Below, in pieces: positions 53,682-63,452 of a stretch of 64,000 nucleotides of DNA. The stretch comes from Hyphomonadaceae bacterium (GTDB taxonomy: Bacteria > Pseudomonadota > Alphaproteobacteria > Caulobacterales > Hyphomonadaceae). Location of the stretch: the NCBI GenBank assembly GCA_024743315.1, contig JANSWU010000005.1, forward strand, positions 124,001-188,000. The letters run 5' to 3'. The notes beneath the pieces were generated by a model, which made no database searches, had not been told where the DNA came from, and worked only from the letters and a program-made list of their open reading frames with translations. Numbering within the stretch: position 1 is the stretch's first letter; each line of letters starts with the position of its first letter. Both the position numbers and the translations under genes were made by a program.

Positions 53682-55136
53682 TTAACCGCGCCAGAAGCGC
53701 TGGGTCATCAAGACAAAGACGGCGGTGAATTCGAGCCGGCCAAGCAGCATGGCAATCGCGCAAATCCACTTGCCGCGATCGGTTAGCCCGCCAAAGGTGC
53801 TGGCCGGACCGATTTCCGGGCCGAGGCCAGGACCGACATTTGACACGCTGGTCGCGGCCCCGGAAATCGCCGTCAGCGGATCTTCGCCGGTCAGGCTGAG
53901 CAGGATGGCCGCAACGATGAATGTGGCCAGGTAGAGGAAGACGAAGACCATGACCGATTGCAGCGTGTCATTGTCGATGACCTTGCCGCCATAGCGGATG
54001 CGGACAACGCGGTGCGGACTGATCATCTGCTGGGCATGGGCCAGCACTGCCCGGAAGGTGATTTCGAGGCGAAACATCTTGATCCCGCACGCCGCCGATC
54101 CGGCACAGCCACCGAGGAATATGGTGATCAGAAAAATCATCACGATCGGTTCACCCCAGCCATCATATGGCACAGTGGCATAGCCGGTGCCGGTCATTAC
54201 CGAGACGACATTGAACATGGTTTCGATGAAGCCATTGATCGGGCTGATCACGACATAATCCTGGTCGGCGAGGAGGCGCAGGATGAAAACGGTAAAAGTA
54301 ATGCCGAGGATCAGGCCCATGAACAGGCGGGGCTGTGGATCCGAGATTAGCGGTTTCACCCGGCCATGGATCAGGGCAAGGGCAAGCAGGCTGAACGGCA
54401 GACCGGCAATGATCATGAAGAAGATCGCGGCCGGCACGGCAGCGGTCTCGTAAAACGCGCCAAACGAGGCATCATACGTTGAGTACCCCCCCGCCGCGAC
54501 CGTGGTCATGGCGTGGGCGATGGCTTCGAAGGCATTCATGCCGCACAGCATGTAGGTGGCTGCACAGGCGATCGAGATGAACAGGTAGATCATGCCGATC
54601 TGGGCTGAAACTTCGCCAATGCGCGGCACGAACTTGCCGGACACATCAGAACTTTCGAGCTGAAACAATTGCATCCCGCCAACCCGCAGCATGGGCAGGA
54701 TGGCAATAGCGGTGACGATAATCCCGATGCCGCCAAACCATTGCAAGATGGCGCGCCAGAGCAAGATCCCGCGCGGTTGATTGTCGAGACCGCTCATCAC
54801 CGTCGAGCCGGTCGTGGTCAGGCCGGATATGCTTTCGAACATGGCATCGGTGAAACTCATGCCGATGCCCATGAACGGGATCGCCGCCATCGCAGGTAGG
54901 ACAACCCAGACCAGCACGGTCAGCAGAAACGCCTCGCGCGCGCCAGTGCGTTCTGGTCGGCCGCCTGACAGAACAATCAATCCGCCGCCAAACAGCAAGA
55001 GCATGGTGGCACTGGCCGCGAAGACGGGCCACTCATCGCGGCCATCGGCAACGTCCAATAGCCAGCACGGGATCATCGCGGCGCCGAGAAGCGCCGTCAT
55101 GATGCCTAAAGCCAGGATGACGACTCGCAAATGCAT
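53682..55136 (-). CDS. trkH: TrkH family potassium uptake protein
   Basis: 484 residues with about ten membrane helices. The four K+ filter loops are visible around TTTGSTVMSG, MTTVAAGGYSTYD, MTGTGYATV and SNVGPGLG. Works with a TrkA regulatory subunit, not present here. GTG/ATG choice is not ambiguous: ATG 55136 gives MHLRVVILALG. Confidence 0.94.
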   Translation of the reverse strand: MHLRVVILALGIMTALLGAAMIPCWLLDVADGRDEWPVFAASATMLLLFGGGLIVLSGGRPERTGAREAFLLTVLVWVVLPAMAAIPFMGIGMSFTDAMFESISGLTTTGSTVMSGLDNQPRGILLWRAILQWFGGIGIIVTAIAILPMLRVGGMQLFQLESSDVSGKFVPRIGEVSAQIGMIYLFISIACAATYMLCGMNAFEAIAHAMTTVAAGGYSTYDASFGAFYETAAVPAAIFFMIIAGLPFSLLALALIHGRVKPLISDPQPRLFMGLILGITFTVFILRLLADQDYVVISPINGFIETMFNVVSVMTGTGYATVPYDGWGEPIVMIFLITIFLGGCAGSAACGIKMFRLEITFRAVLAHAQQMISPHRVVRIRYGGKVIDNDTLQSVMVFVFLYLATFIVAAILLSLTGEDPLTAISGAATSVSNVGPGLGPEIGPASTFGGLTDRGKWICAIAMLLGRLEFTAVFVLMTQRFWRG

Positions 55137-55501
55137 GTTGATCAGGGGGTAGGGGGAAAAAGCTGAGAAGGCGTGTACGTTTATCGTCCGAGTGGGTCAC
55201 GGCGCATACAAAATGAGGGCCAAAAGTGGAATTTTTCAGGGATTATGTGAAATTTTTTGCCCCTGTGCTTAATCTGTTAACCGGCTGTAAACAAAAGGTT
55301 TTGTAAAGGTTAATAGACAGGTGTCTCAGCGTGTTCCGAAATATTTTTGGTTTGTTCTTGAAAAGTTTCGTCAATGCGACCTTGTGGACATGAAAGAATC
55401 AGCGGGCTGCCCATTTGAATCCAAGGCATCCCATGTTATCCCATTTTTGAACACACTGGATCCATGTGGAGTCCAGCTGGGGCGAGTGATGGGAGTTGCA
55501 C
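55137..55501 (+). promoter_or_regulatory. Upstream region of the dcw cluster with GANTC cluster and CtrA-like box
   Basis: 365 bp with no gene. Three GANTC sites lie within 78 bp: GAATC 55396-55400, GAATC 55417-55421 and GAGTC 55469-55473. A CtrA-like element TTAA-N7-TAAA sits at 55277-55291, one base from TTAA-N7-TTAA. Both suggest cell-cycle control (CcrM/GcrA, CtrA). The core promoter was not located. Confidence 0.5.
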
Positions 55502-55993
55502 GTGTTTGTCTCGACTTTTGAGACATCGCTGGACAGCAAGGGGCGGGTATCTGTGCCCGCACCTTTTCGGCATGCGCTGGAAGGCGGCGTGCGCATCTTC
55601 CTGTATCCCGCACTTGATGGCTCGCCTTGCCTCGAAGGCGGCGGTGACGCCTTGATGCAACAGAACCAGACAACCTTGCTGCGCATGAGCCCAACCTCCA
55701 CCGCGCGCAAAGTGTTTCTCAATCGCACCGTCTCGAAAGCGATCGAACTCAAGCTCGATGACACAGGTCGGATCAAGATCCCGGAAAAGCACCTCGCCAT
55801 GGCTGGCATTGGCAAGGACTTGGTTTTTGTCGGGGCCATGGACCGGTTCTATGTCTGGGAGCCAGCGCGCTATGCTGTCTTTGATGCCGAGATGGAATCC
55901 CAACTCGAGGCCGTGCAGCCAGATTTTGAGGGCTCATTCAATGCCGCGCTCGCCGTCGGCGGCATTCGCGGCATTGTCGGGGAGGGCGAGTAA
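55502..55993 (+). CDS. mraZ: Division/cell wall cluster regulator MraZ
   Basis: 163 residues, two AbrB-like SpoVT domains: FVSTFETSLDSKGRVSVPAPF and a second around IELKLDDTGRIKIPEKHLA. MraZ binds its own promoter and controls the dcw genes. No ATG is available; GTG 55502 was preferred to TTG 55496 because GGGAG ends six bases before it and gives the usual MFVSTF start. Its stop overlaps rsmH by one base. Confidence 0.93.
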   Translation: MFVSTFETSLDSKGRVSVPAPFRHALEGGVRIFLYPALDGSPCLEGGGDALMQQNQTTLLRMSPTSTARKVFLNRTVSKAIELKLDDTGRIKIPEKHLAMAGIGKDLVFVGAMDRFYVWEPARYAVFDAEMESQLEAVQPDFEGSFNAALAVGGIRGIVGEGE

Positions 55994-56985
55994 TGGCGCA
56001 TGTCCCCGTTCTTTTGTCCGAAGTGCTTGCGGCATTGGCGCCGAAAGATGGCGAGATCTATGTCGATGGCACGTTTGGCGGTGGCGGTTATGCGATGCGC
56101 GTCCTGCAGGCTGCCGATTGCCAGCTTTATGGCATCGACCGAGACTTTGAGGCGATTGCCCGCGCCGAGGCGATGAGCGAGCGAGAGCCGCGCCTCGTCC
56201 CTTTATTGGGGCGCTTTGGGGATATGGACGCGCTCGTCCTGAATGCTGGCGTTTCTGCCGTCGATGGCGTCATGCTCGATATTGGCGTGTCATCCTTTCA
56301 GATCGATGAGGGCGCGCGTGGCTTTTCCTTTATGCGCGATGGACCGCTCGATATGCGCATGGGGCAATCTGGCCCCAGTGCCCAGGATGTCGTCAATCAT
56401 ATGAGCGCGGCGGATCTTGGCGCGGTCATCCGACAACTCGGTGAGGAGCGCCAAGCCAAACGCATCGCCAATGCGATTGTCGCTGAGCGCAAGAGCGCAC
56501 CGTTCGAAACCACATTGCAGCTGGCGGACTGTGTTGAAACAGCGGTTGGCGGGCGGCGCGGCAAGAAAACCCACCCGGCGACGCTGACCTTTCAGGCGAT
56601 CCGCATGTTTGTGAATGATGAGCTTGGCGAGTTGGCCCGCGGTCTGGCGGCGGCAGAGCGCATTTTGCGCGCCGGCGGGCGTCTCGTGGTCGTGACCTTT
56701 CACTCTTTGGAAGATCGCCTGGTCAAACAATTCATGCGCGTGCGCTCTGGCATGGTCAGCGGTGGGTCGCGCTACATGCCCGAACAGGCCAAAGGGCCTG
56801 ACCCGACTTTTGAGCTCAAACAACGCAAGGCGATCGAACCAAACGAAGCCGAAACCGGAGCCAATCCTCGTGCGCGCTCGGCCCGGCTGCGCGTCGTGAC
56901 GCGAACCGAGGCTGACCCTTGGAGCGATCCGGTCGAGACGGGCATGCGCCTGCCGTCGCTGAAAGCGCTGGAGGCAGCCTTATGA
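55993..56985 (+). CDS. rsmH: 16S rRNA (cytosine1402-N4)-methyltransferase
   Basis: 330 residues. HVPVLLSEVL, YVDGTFGGGGYAM (SAM loop), LDIGVSSFQIDEGARGFSF and TFHSLEDRLVKQF are diagnostic of RsmH/MraW. Coupled by overlap to mraZ (TAATG) and to ftsL (ATGA). Confidence 0.97.
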   Translation: MAHVPVLLSEVLAALAPKDGEIYVDGTFGGGGYAMRVLQAADCQLYGIDRDFEAIARAEAMSEREPRLVPLLGRFGDMDALVLNAGVSAVDGVMLDIGVSSFQIDEGARGFSFMRDGPLDMRMGQSGPSAQDVVNHMSAADLGAVIRQLGEERQAKRIANAIVAERKSAPFETTLQLADCVETAVGGRRGKKTHPATLTFQAIRMFVNDELGELARGLAAAERILRAGGRLVVVTFHSLEDRLVKQFMRVRSGMVSGGSRYMPEQAKGPDPTFELKQRKAIEPNEAETGANPRARSARLRVVTRTEADPWSDPVETGMRLPSLKALEAAL

Positions 56986-57323
56986 GCAAACGCGCATTTC
57001 TGTTCGGGATGGTGGTTGTCGCCTTACTGATTTTCAGCCTGTACCGGGCCAAATATGGCGCCCGCGAAACCGTCGCCGAAATTGATCAAGTAGAGCTCCA
57101 AATCGCAGCAGCCGAGGCCGAACAGGCGGACTTATTGGCTGAATTCGCGCATCGCTCACGCCAGGAATGGATTGAGGAATTTGCCCGCCGCGAACTTGGT
57201 ATGGTGCCGGCACGGGCCGAACAATTCGTGCGCACCGTCGACCTTGATGGCCGTGTCGGCCCGCCGCTGGAATTGCCGGATGCGGACCAGACTGTCGATC
57301 GGGAGGCCGATCGTGCAAACTAA
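56982..57323 (+). CDS. ftsL: Cell division protein FtsL
   Basis: 113 residues. One membrane helix (FLFGMVVVALLIFSLYRA) then a coiled coil (RETVAEIDQVELQIAAAEAEQ) and a short C-terminus (EFARRELGMVPARAEQ). Part of the FtsQLB divisome complex. Identified by topology and by position between rsmH and ftsI. Confidence 0.88.
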   Translation: MSKRAFLFGMVVVALLIFSLYRAKYGARETVAEIDQVELQIAAAEAEQADLLAEFAHRSRQEWIEEFARRELGMVPARAEQFVRTVDLDGRVGPPLELPDADQTVDREADRAN

Positions 57324-58971
57324 CCCAAATGCGGAAATCCAGCTTGGCGGCAGCGGCATGCGCACTCGGATCGTGTCGATCAGCTTGTTGCTTCTATTGT
57401 CAGCCATCGCCGTGAAAGGCCTGACGGTGGCGTTGAATGGGCCAGACGCTGCAACCGCGCGCATTGCCAGTTTTGAGGCGCCGGTTCGCCGGGCCGACAT
57501 TGTCGACCGCAATGGCGATCTGTTGGCAACCTCCGTGACGGCCTATTCGGTGTTTGCCGATCCGCGCGCGATTGGCGACCCTGACCTCATCGCGCGCGAG
57601 ATTGCGACTGTTTTGCCAGACATCAATGTCGACCGGATCAGCACTCGGTTGGCCAATAAGGAGCGCGCCTTCGCCTGGATTGAGCGCGGGATCACGCCGC
57701 GCCAGCGCCAGGCTGTGTTTGAGCTGGGTCTTGAAGGGATCCATTTTCGTGAAGAATCGCGCCGGGCTTATCCGCGGGGCACCTTGGCCGGGCACATTCT
57801 CGGTTATGCGGGTGCTGATGGGCAGGGGCTTGGCGGCATCGAATTTGCCATGGATGATCGCCTGACAACAGATGAGTCCCCGCTTTACCTGACGATTGAT
57901 GCGAATGTGCAATTCAGCCTCGAAGCCGAGTTGGCGGCGGCGGTCGGTGAATATGAAGCTGAAGCAGGGGCCGGCATCGTCATGGCGGCGCAGTCCGGGG
58001 AAGTGCTCGGCATGGCCAGTTGGCCGCCGCTTGATCCGCATCGTGCCACCGAGCTCGGCCAGGATCATCCTTCGCGCCTCGATCGGGCCAGCAATGCAGT
58101 GTACGAGCTCGGCTCCGTGTTCAAGCCTTTAACCGTTGCGGGAGCCCTGGATGCCGGCGCTATCCGCCCGGGCGACCGTTTTGATGTGCGCGAGCCGTTG
58201 CGCATTCGGGGGCGCCAGATTGAGGATGATCACCCCATTGTTGGGCGGCCGACACCATTTGAAATCATTGCCGACAGTTCGAATATCGGAACCGTCAAGA
58301 TCGCCTGGCAGATGGGTTCTCGGCGTCAGCAGGAATTCCTCGCTTCACTCGGCCTGTTTTCGCGATCCCCGATTGAACTTGCCGGCAGCGCCCGGCCCCT
58401 GCTGCCTGAAACCTTTGATGAGCTGTACAGCGCGACCACGAGCTATGGCCATGGCATTGCGGTATCGCCGATCGCCTTTGCCGGCGCGTTCGCGGCCTTA
58501 GCCAATGCCGGTGAAACCGTCACGCCGACCTTGCTGATGGCCCCAGAACGGGCGCGGACCCCAAAGCGCGTGATGGCGGCGCCGACTGCGGACCTTGTGG
58601 TGCGGATGCTACGTCGGGCGGTGCTGGATGGCACGGGCGCACAAGCGGAAGTGGGCGGCTATCGCGTCGCTGGCAAAACCGGCACGGCAGAGAAGCCCAT
58701 TCCGGGCGGGTATTCGGAAACCGAGAATATTTGCAGCTTTGCCGCCATATTCCCCGCGGATAGCCCAGAATATGTCGTATTGATCGTGCTCGACTCTCCG
58801 AAAGAAGGAGCCGATCGCGGCCGAACCGCCGCCTGGAATGCAGCGCCAACTGCCGGGCGGGTTATTGAACGGATTGCTCCCATCCTGGGGGTCGAACCGA
58901 GATTTGACGAACCGGTTCGTTCATCACCGCGCGTTCGCTCCGTCGCAGACAGGAGAGGGACCGACCTATGA
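57313..58971 (+). CDS. ftsI: Septal peptidoglycan transpeptidase FtsI (PBP3)
   Basis: 552 residues. One N-terminal membrane helix (IVSISLLLLLSAIAV), then a pedestal domain and a transpeptidase: SxxK in GSVFKPL, SxN in DSSNIGT and KTG in AGKTGTAEK. Cross-links septal wall. GTG 57313 is the chosen start because GGGAGG ends eight bases earlier; it overlaps ftsL by 11 bases. The frame is open to 57172 inside ftsL. Confidence 0.95.
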   Translation: MQTNPNAEIQLGGSGMRTRIVSISLLLLLSAIAVKGLTVALNGPDAATARIASFEAPVRRADIVDRNGDLLATSVTAYSVFADPRAIGDPDLIAREIATVLPDINVDRISTRLANKERAFAWIERGITPRQRQAVFELGLEGIHFREESRRAYPRGTLAGHILGYAGADGQGLGGIEFAMDDRLTTDESPLYLTIDANVQFSLEAELAAAVGEYEAEAGAGIVMAAQSGEVLGMASWPPLDPHRATELGQDHPSRLDRASNAVYELGSVFKPLTVAGALDAGAIRPGDRFDVREPLRIRGRQIEDDHPIVGRPTPFEIIADSSNIGTVKIAWQMGSRRQQEFLASLGLFSRSPIELAGSARPLLPETFDELYSATTSYGHGIAVSPIAFAGAFAALANAGETVTPTLLMAPERARTPKRVMAAPTADLVVRMLRRAVLDGTGAQAEVGGYRVAGKTGTAEKPIPGGYSETENICSFAAIFPADSPEYVVLIVLDSPKEGADRGRTAAWNAAPTAGRVIERIAPILGVEPRFDEPVRSSPRVRSVADRRGTDL

Positions 58972-60419
58972 GATTGCGTGATCTATTCCCGGACTATGCC
59001 GGACCTGGCGGGGATCAGGACGTAGCTGGAATCACAGCGGATAGTCGCCGCGTAGAACCAGGTTTTGTCTTTGCCGCGATGCAGGGTGTTGTCGCCGATG
59101 GCCGTCAATACATTCCGAGCGCTGTCGAGGCGGGCGCGATTGCAGTGCTGGGCGAAGATCTTCCGGCGGTCGAGGGTGCGGTTGGAATTGAGGTCGCCAA
59201 TGCCCGATTGGCGCTGGCCGAGGCTTCGGCGCGTTTCTATCCGGTGCAACCGAATGAAATCGTTGCGATCACCGGCACGAATGGCAAAAGTTCGACGGTT
59301 GATTTCCTGCGCCAGATCTGGAGCGCAGCAGGCCTGAAATCGGCCAGCATGGGCACGCTCGGTGCGATTGGTCCGTCCGGCCATATTGATCTTGGCCATA
59401 CCACGCCGGATCCGGTGGCGATCCATGAAACGCTGCAAACGCTTGCCGAGGACGGGGTGAGCCACGCGGCTATGGAAGCCTCCTCGCACGGTCTTGCACA
59501 ATATCGCCTGGATGCGGTGCGCTTGTCGGCGGTCGCCTTCACCAATCTGACCCAGGACCATCTCGATTATCACAAGACGATGGATGAGTATCGCGCGGCC
59601 AAGCTTCGCCTGTTCAGTGAGCTGGCGCCAAAAGGCTGCCCCGCCGTGGTCAATGCCGATAGCGACCAGAGACTGTTCTTCGAAGCGGCCGCGCAAGAGG
59701 CCGGGCTCGACCTGGTCTCCGTCGGCTGGCGCGGCACGGACCTCAAGATTGAAGAGCTAATGCCCAAGGCGACCGGTCAGCGTCTGTTCCTCGATTGGCG
59801 CGGAGACAAAGCCGCCGTGGATTTGCCATTGATCGGCGAATTCCAGGCCTTGAACGCGTTGACTGCGGCTGGCCTGGCGCTGGCGGGCGGGCTCGATTTG
59901 CAAACTGTTTCGACCGGCATGTCGCAGCTCAAACCGGTCAAGGGCCGGCTCGAATATGTCGGTGAGACTGGCGACGGCGCTGGGGTGTTTGTCGATTATG
60001 CTCATACGCCGGCTGGGCTGGATGTGCTGATCCGCGCCGCCCGACCACACACGGCTGGCCGTCTCATTGTGGTCTTTGGGTGCGGTGGTGACCGGGATCG
60101 CGGCAAACGGCCCCAGATGGGCGAAATTGCCGCCAAGCATGCCGATCTGGTCATTGTCACGGATGATAATCCCCGCAGCGAAGATCCGGCGGCGATCCGC
60201 GCCGATGTTTTGGCTGGCGTCCCGAACGGCACCGAGATTGGGGATCGCGGCGAGGCCATTCGCTCGGCGGTGGCCGATCTCGAAAAAGGCGACACGTTGC
60301 TGATCGCCGGCAAGGGCCACGAAACCGGGCAGATCATTGGTGATCGCGTGATCCCGTTCAGCGATCAGGACGCGGCGCTCGCGGCGCTGCAGGAGGCGAC
60401 CCATGTCTCCCCGTCTTAA
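58968..60419 (+). CDS. murE: UDP-MurNAc-L-Ala-D-Glu:meso-diaminopimelate ligase
   Basis: 483 residues. Adds meso-diaminopimelate to the peptidoglycan precursor. The Mur ATP loop ITGTNGKSST, AMEASSHGL and DNPRSEDP (diaminopimelate-type recognition) are present. ATG overlaps the ftsI stop. Normally followed at once by murF, which is absent here. Confidence 0.97.
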   Translation: MRLRDLFPDYAGPGGDQDVAGITADSRRVEPGFVFAAMQGVVADGRQYIPSAVEAGAIAVLGEDLPAVEGAVGIEVANARLALAEASARFYPVQPNEIVAITGTNGKSSTVDFLRQIWSAAGLKSASMGTLGAIGPSGHIDLGHTTPDPVAIHETLQTLAEDGVSHAAMEASSHGLAQYRLDAVRLSAVAFTNLTQDHLDYHKTMDEYRAAKLRLFSELAPKGCPAVVNADSDQRLFFEAAAQEAGLDLVSVGWRGTDLKIEELMPKATGQRLFLDWRGDKAAVDLPLIGEFQALNALTAAGLALAGGLDLQTVSTGMSQLKPVKGRLEYVGETGDGAGVFVDYAHTPAGLDVLIRAARPHTAGRLIVVFGCGGDRDRGKRPQMGEIAAKHADLVIVTDDNPRSEDPAAIRADVLAGVPNGTEIGDRGEAIRSAVADLEKGDTLLIAGKGHETGQIIGDRVIPFSDQDAALAALQEATHVSPS

Positions 60420-60828
60420 CATTGCTAAAGCCGCCAATACGTTTGGGCTCTTATCCACAGAATTTGTGTTCGAAGCGGGTATCAGCGACCGCGAACAATC
60501 GATGCGAAATCGTAATGATATGCGGCGGCCACAAGAAGTTTGTTTAAGCTCAACCGCTTGGCAGTCCGGATGTCTCTTCTTTGTTCTCAGGCCCCCTGTG
60601 GATGAACGAGGAGAACGAAAAGAGTCCGTCGATTCTGTGCACGCTCGGATTGGAAAACCTAACCGAAAAGAAAGGCAAAAACGATCAGTACAGGCCTTGT
60701 TAAAAGGGGCGAATACACCCCGAATAAAGCCATTCGATGACCCGAGCCGACAAAGAAATGCTTGGGCTGGTGAGCAGGTGATGGACCGCGACGCAGAACG
60801 TGTCGCAGGGGGTAAAGATGCTGTATGA
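60403..60828 (+). other. Doubtful ORF at the murF position (141 aa)
   Basis: The ATG at 60403 has AGGAGG six bases upstream, exactly where murF would normally start, and overlaps murE by 17 bases. The 141-residue product (starting MSPRLNIAKAANTFGLL) has no MurF ATP loop or domain and is rich in Arg and Lys, and it runs into the start of mraY. More likely a frame left over a non-coding gap than a gene; could also be a remnant of the murF start. Confidence 0.25.
60420..60817 (+). promoter_or_regulatory. Non-coding gap replacing murF, with DnaA boxes and GANTC sites
   Basis: TTATCCACA at 60451-60459 is a perfect DnaA box; TGTGGATGA at 60598-60606 is the inverse of TCATCCACA (8 of 9). GAGTC (60622-60626) and GATTC (60631-60635) are CcrM-type sites nine bases apart. 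CTCTTCTTTGTTCTC (60574-60588) and GAGAACGAAAAGAG (60611-60624) form an imperfect inverted repeat around the second box. Likely holds a promoter for mraY; the role is inferred. Confidence 0.5.
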
Positions 60829-62011
60829 ATTGCTGGCGAGCGACCAAGGGCCGCTCCGACTCTTCAACTACCTGACCTTCCGCACAGGATTGGCCCTGGT
60901 GACGGCCTTTCTGGTCACCGTGATCATTGGCGGCTGGCTGATTGATGTGCTGCGCGCCCGTCAGGGTAAAGGGCAACCGATCCGCGACCTTTCGCTCGAA
61001 GCGCAAATGGCCAAGCAAGGCACGCCAACCATGGGTGGCCTGCTGATCTGGATCGGTCTGTTGCTCGGCACGCTTTTGTTCGCAGACTTGAGCAATCCCT
61101 ATATCTGGGTCGTCCTTGCGGTGTCCGTCTCTTACGCGGTGCTCGGCTTCCTGGATGATTATGCCAAAGTCACCAAGCAAAGCACGGATGGCGTCTCGGC
61201 GCGGTTGCGGCTTGGCACAGAATTTCTGGTCGCGGCGCTGGCCGGTGCCTTCATCATGGGCCTGCATGGCGCGCACACTCCGCTCGGGCACGCCGATTGG
61301 GGCGCCTTGAACCCACTCGCCGAATGGATTGCCGGATTCGCGCCGGAGACGTCAGTCGAGCGCAATGAAGCCAGTTTCTCAGGCGGCGTGGCGATCCCGT
61401 TTGTGAACGATTATTTCCTGCCGCTTGGCGGCCTGTTCGTGGTGTTCTCCTGCATTGTCATTGTCGGTTTTGCCAATGCCGTGAATTTCACAGATGGGCT
61501 CGATGGTCTCGCAATCGTGCCGATCATGTTTACCGGCGCGGCCTTTGCGCTGATCGCGTATCTGACAGGTAACTTTGTCTTTGCCGGCTATCTTGGCATC
61601 CAGTTCACCCCCGGCGCCGGGGAGATGGCCGTCCTTATGGGCGCGATGATGGGCGCCGGCATGGGCTTCCTTTGGTACAATGCTTATCCGGCCAAAGTGT
61701 TCATGGGGGATACCGGATCGCTTGGCTTGGGCGGTCTGATCGGCGTCGTCGCGGTGGCGATTAAGCATGAGTTCGCGCTCGCCGTGATTGGCGGTCTGTT
61801 CGTGCTCGAAGTGCTCTCGGTCGTGATGCAGGTGAGCTGGTTCAAGATCACCCGAAAACTGACTGGGGAAGGCAAACGTATCTTCCTGATGGCGCCCTTG
61901 CACCACCATTTCCAGAAGAAGAACTGGCCTGAAACCCGGGTCGTGGTTCGGTTCTGGATCCTGTCGCTCCTGTTCGCGCTTGCGGGCCTTGCCACGCTGA
62001 AATTGAGGTGA
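60818..62011 (+). CDS. mraY: Phospho-N-acetylmuramoyl-pentapeptide transferase
   Basis: 397 residues, about ten membrane helices. Transfers the sugar-peptide to undecaprenyl phosphate, making lipid [14 protein letters not shown]-like segment, [15 protein letters not shown] and [15 protein letters not shown] are characteristic. ATG 60818 follows GGGGG at good spacing; an alternative start at 60800 is less likely. Confidence 0.97.
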   Translation: MLYELLASDQGPLRLFNYLTFRTGLALVTAFLVTVIIGGWLIDVLRARQGKGQPIRDLSLEAQMAKQGTPTMGGLLIWIGLLLGTLLFADLSNPYIWVVLAVSVSYAVLGFLDDYAKVTKQSTDGVSARLRLGTEFLVAALAGAFIMGLHGAHTPLGHADWGALNPLAEWIAGFAPETSVERNEASFSGGVAIPFVNDYFLPLGGLFVVFSCIVIVGFANAVNFTDGLDGLAIVPIMFTGAAFALIAYLTGNFVFAGYLGIQFTPGAGEMAVLMGAMMGAGMGFLWYNAYPAKVFMGDTGSLGLGGLIGVVAVAIKHEFALAVIGGLFVLEVLSVVMQVSWFKITRKLTGEGKRIFLMAPLHHHFQKKNWPETRVVVRFWILSLLFALAGLATLKLR

Positions 62012-62021
62012 CCCAGACCCG

Positions 62022-63443
62022 ATGATCCCGATCACCGAATATGCAGGGCGCGATGTCGCCGTCTACGGTCTGGGCCGCACCGGATTATCCGCTGCGAAAG
62101 CCCTGGCGGCTGGCGGCGCGCGCGTGCATGCCTGGGATGACGGGGAAACGGCGCGGCTGAAGGCCGAAGCTGAAGGGGTCAATGTCAGTGACATCAACAA
62201 GCGCGATTGGCAGAAATTTGCCGCGCTGGTGCTGTCGCCCGGCATTCCGTATCGGTTCCCGCAGCCGCATCGCCTCGTGCGCATGGCGGAAATGATGAAT
62301 GTGCCTGTGGTCGGCGATATGGAATTGTTCGCCCGGGCGGTGCAGGCGCTACCGGCCAAAGGCCGGCCAAAAATCGTCGGGATTACCGGCACCAACGGCA
62401 AGTCCACGACCACAGCCTTGATTGGGCATATCTTGAAAGAAGCAGGCCGTGATGTCCGCGTTGGCGGCAATATTGGCAAAGGCGTGCTGGATATGGCGCC
62501 GCTCAATGCCAACGCGATTTATGTGCTGGAGCTGTCCTCGTACCAGCTCGACCTGGTGGAAAGTCTTCGCTGTGATGTGGCGGTTTTCCTGAATATCTCG
62601 CCCGATCATCTCGACCGGCATGGCGGCATGGAGGGCTATGTTGAGGCCAAGAAGCGAATTTTTGCCAATCAGCGCATTCGCGACGTCGCCGTGGTCGGCA
62701 TTGATGATCCGCACTCCCAAGCGATCGCGATGGGCCGGCAACGTCCGGGCGATGCGCGCGTGGTCCAGATCAGTTCCGAATTCGGGCTCGCGCGCGGGGT
62801 CAGCGCCGTCGATGGTCATCTCTATGACAGCACAGGCGGGCAAGCGATCCGCGTCGGCAACCTCGCCGAAGCACCGGCTTTGCCAGGACGCCACAATTAT
62901 CAGAATGCGGCGGCGGCCTATGCGACCTGTTCCGCACTTGGAGTTGCCCCGGGGCGCATCATGGCGGCCATCCGGACTTTCCCGGGCCTGGCGCATCGCA
63001 TGGAGCTGGTTGGCGAGATCGATGGCGTGCGCTTCATCAATGACAGCAAAGCAACCAATGCCCAGGCGGCTGAACAGGCGCTGAAAACCTATCCGAAAGT
63101 GCATTGGATCGCGGGCGGCGTGCCGAAGGCAGAAGGTATTGCCCCGCTTGAGCCCTGGTTTGACCGGATTGAACAGGCTTATTTGATTGGCGAAAGCGAG
63201 GCTGATTTCGCCAAGACGCTGAAAGGCAAAGCCAAAGCCGTGAGCTGTGGCACGCTCGAAGCGGCCACGCAGGCCGCCTTTGATGCCGCGAAAGCCTCAA
63301 GTGACGCGAATCCGATCGTCCTCCTGTCGCCTGCGTGTGCCAGCTTTGACCAGTTCAAGGACTTCGAAGCCCGCGGCGACGCATTCCGCGAGATTGTCCA
63401 GCGGCTCGCCGCGTCGGTCGAGCCACAGAAAGAAGCGGTCTAG
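62022..63443 (+). CDS. murD: UDP-N-acetylmuramoylalanine-D-glutamate ligase
   Basis: 473 residues. Adds D-glutamate to the precursor. ATP loop GITGTNGKSTTT, SSYQLDLVE, NISPDHLDRHGGM and NDSKATN are all family hallmarks. Starts ten bases after mraY. C-terminal SPACASFDQFKDFEARG is typical. Confidence 0.97.
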   Translation: MIPITEYAGRDVAVYGLGRTGLSAAKALAAGGARVHAWDDGETARLKAEAEGVNVSDINKRDWQKFAALVLSPGIPYRFPQPHRLVRMAEMMNVPVVGDMELFARAVQALPAKGRPKIVGITGTNGKSTTTALIGHILKEAGRDVRVGGNIGKGVLDMAPLNANAIYVLELSSYQLDLVESLRCDVAVFLNISPDHLDRHGGMEGYVEAKKRIFANQRIRDVAVVGIDDPHSQAIAMGRQRPGDARVVQISSEFGLARGVSAVDGHLYDSTGGQAIRVGNLAEAPALPGRHNYQNAAAAYATCSALGVAPGRIMAAIRTFPGLAHRMELVGEIDGVRFINDSKATNAQAAEQALKTYPKVHWIAGGVPKAEGIAPLEPWFDRIEQAYLIGESEADFAKTLKGKAKAVSCGTLEAATQAAFDAAKASSDANPIVLLSPACASFDQFKDFEARGDAFREIVQRLAASVEPQKEAV

Positions 63444-63452
63444 AGGCGGGTC

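Noticed and set aside
55443-55501. TGGG repeats before mraZ, considered as MraZ boxes
   Set aside because: The spacing between TGGG units is not the regular ten-base step expected for MraZ binding.
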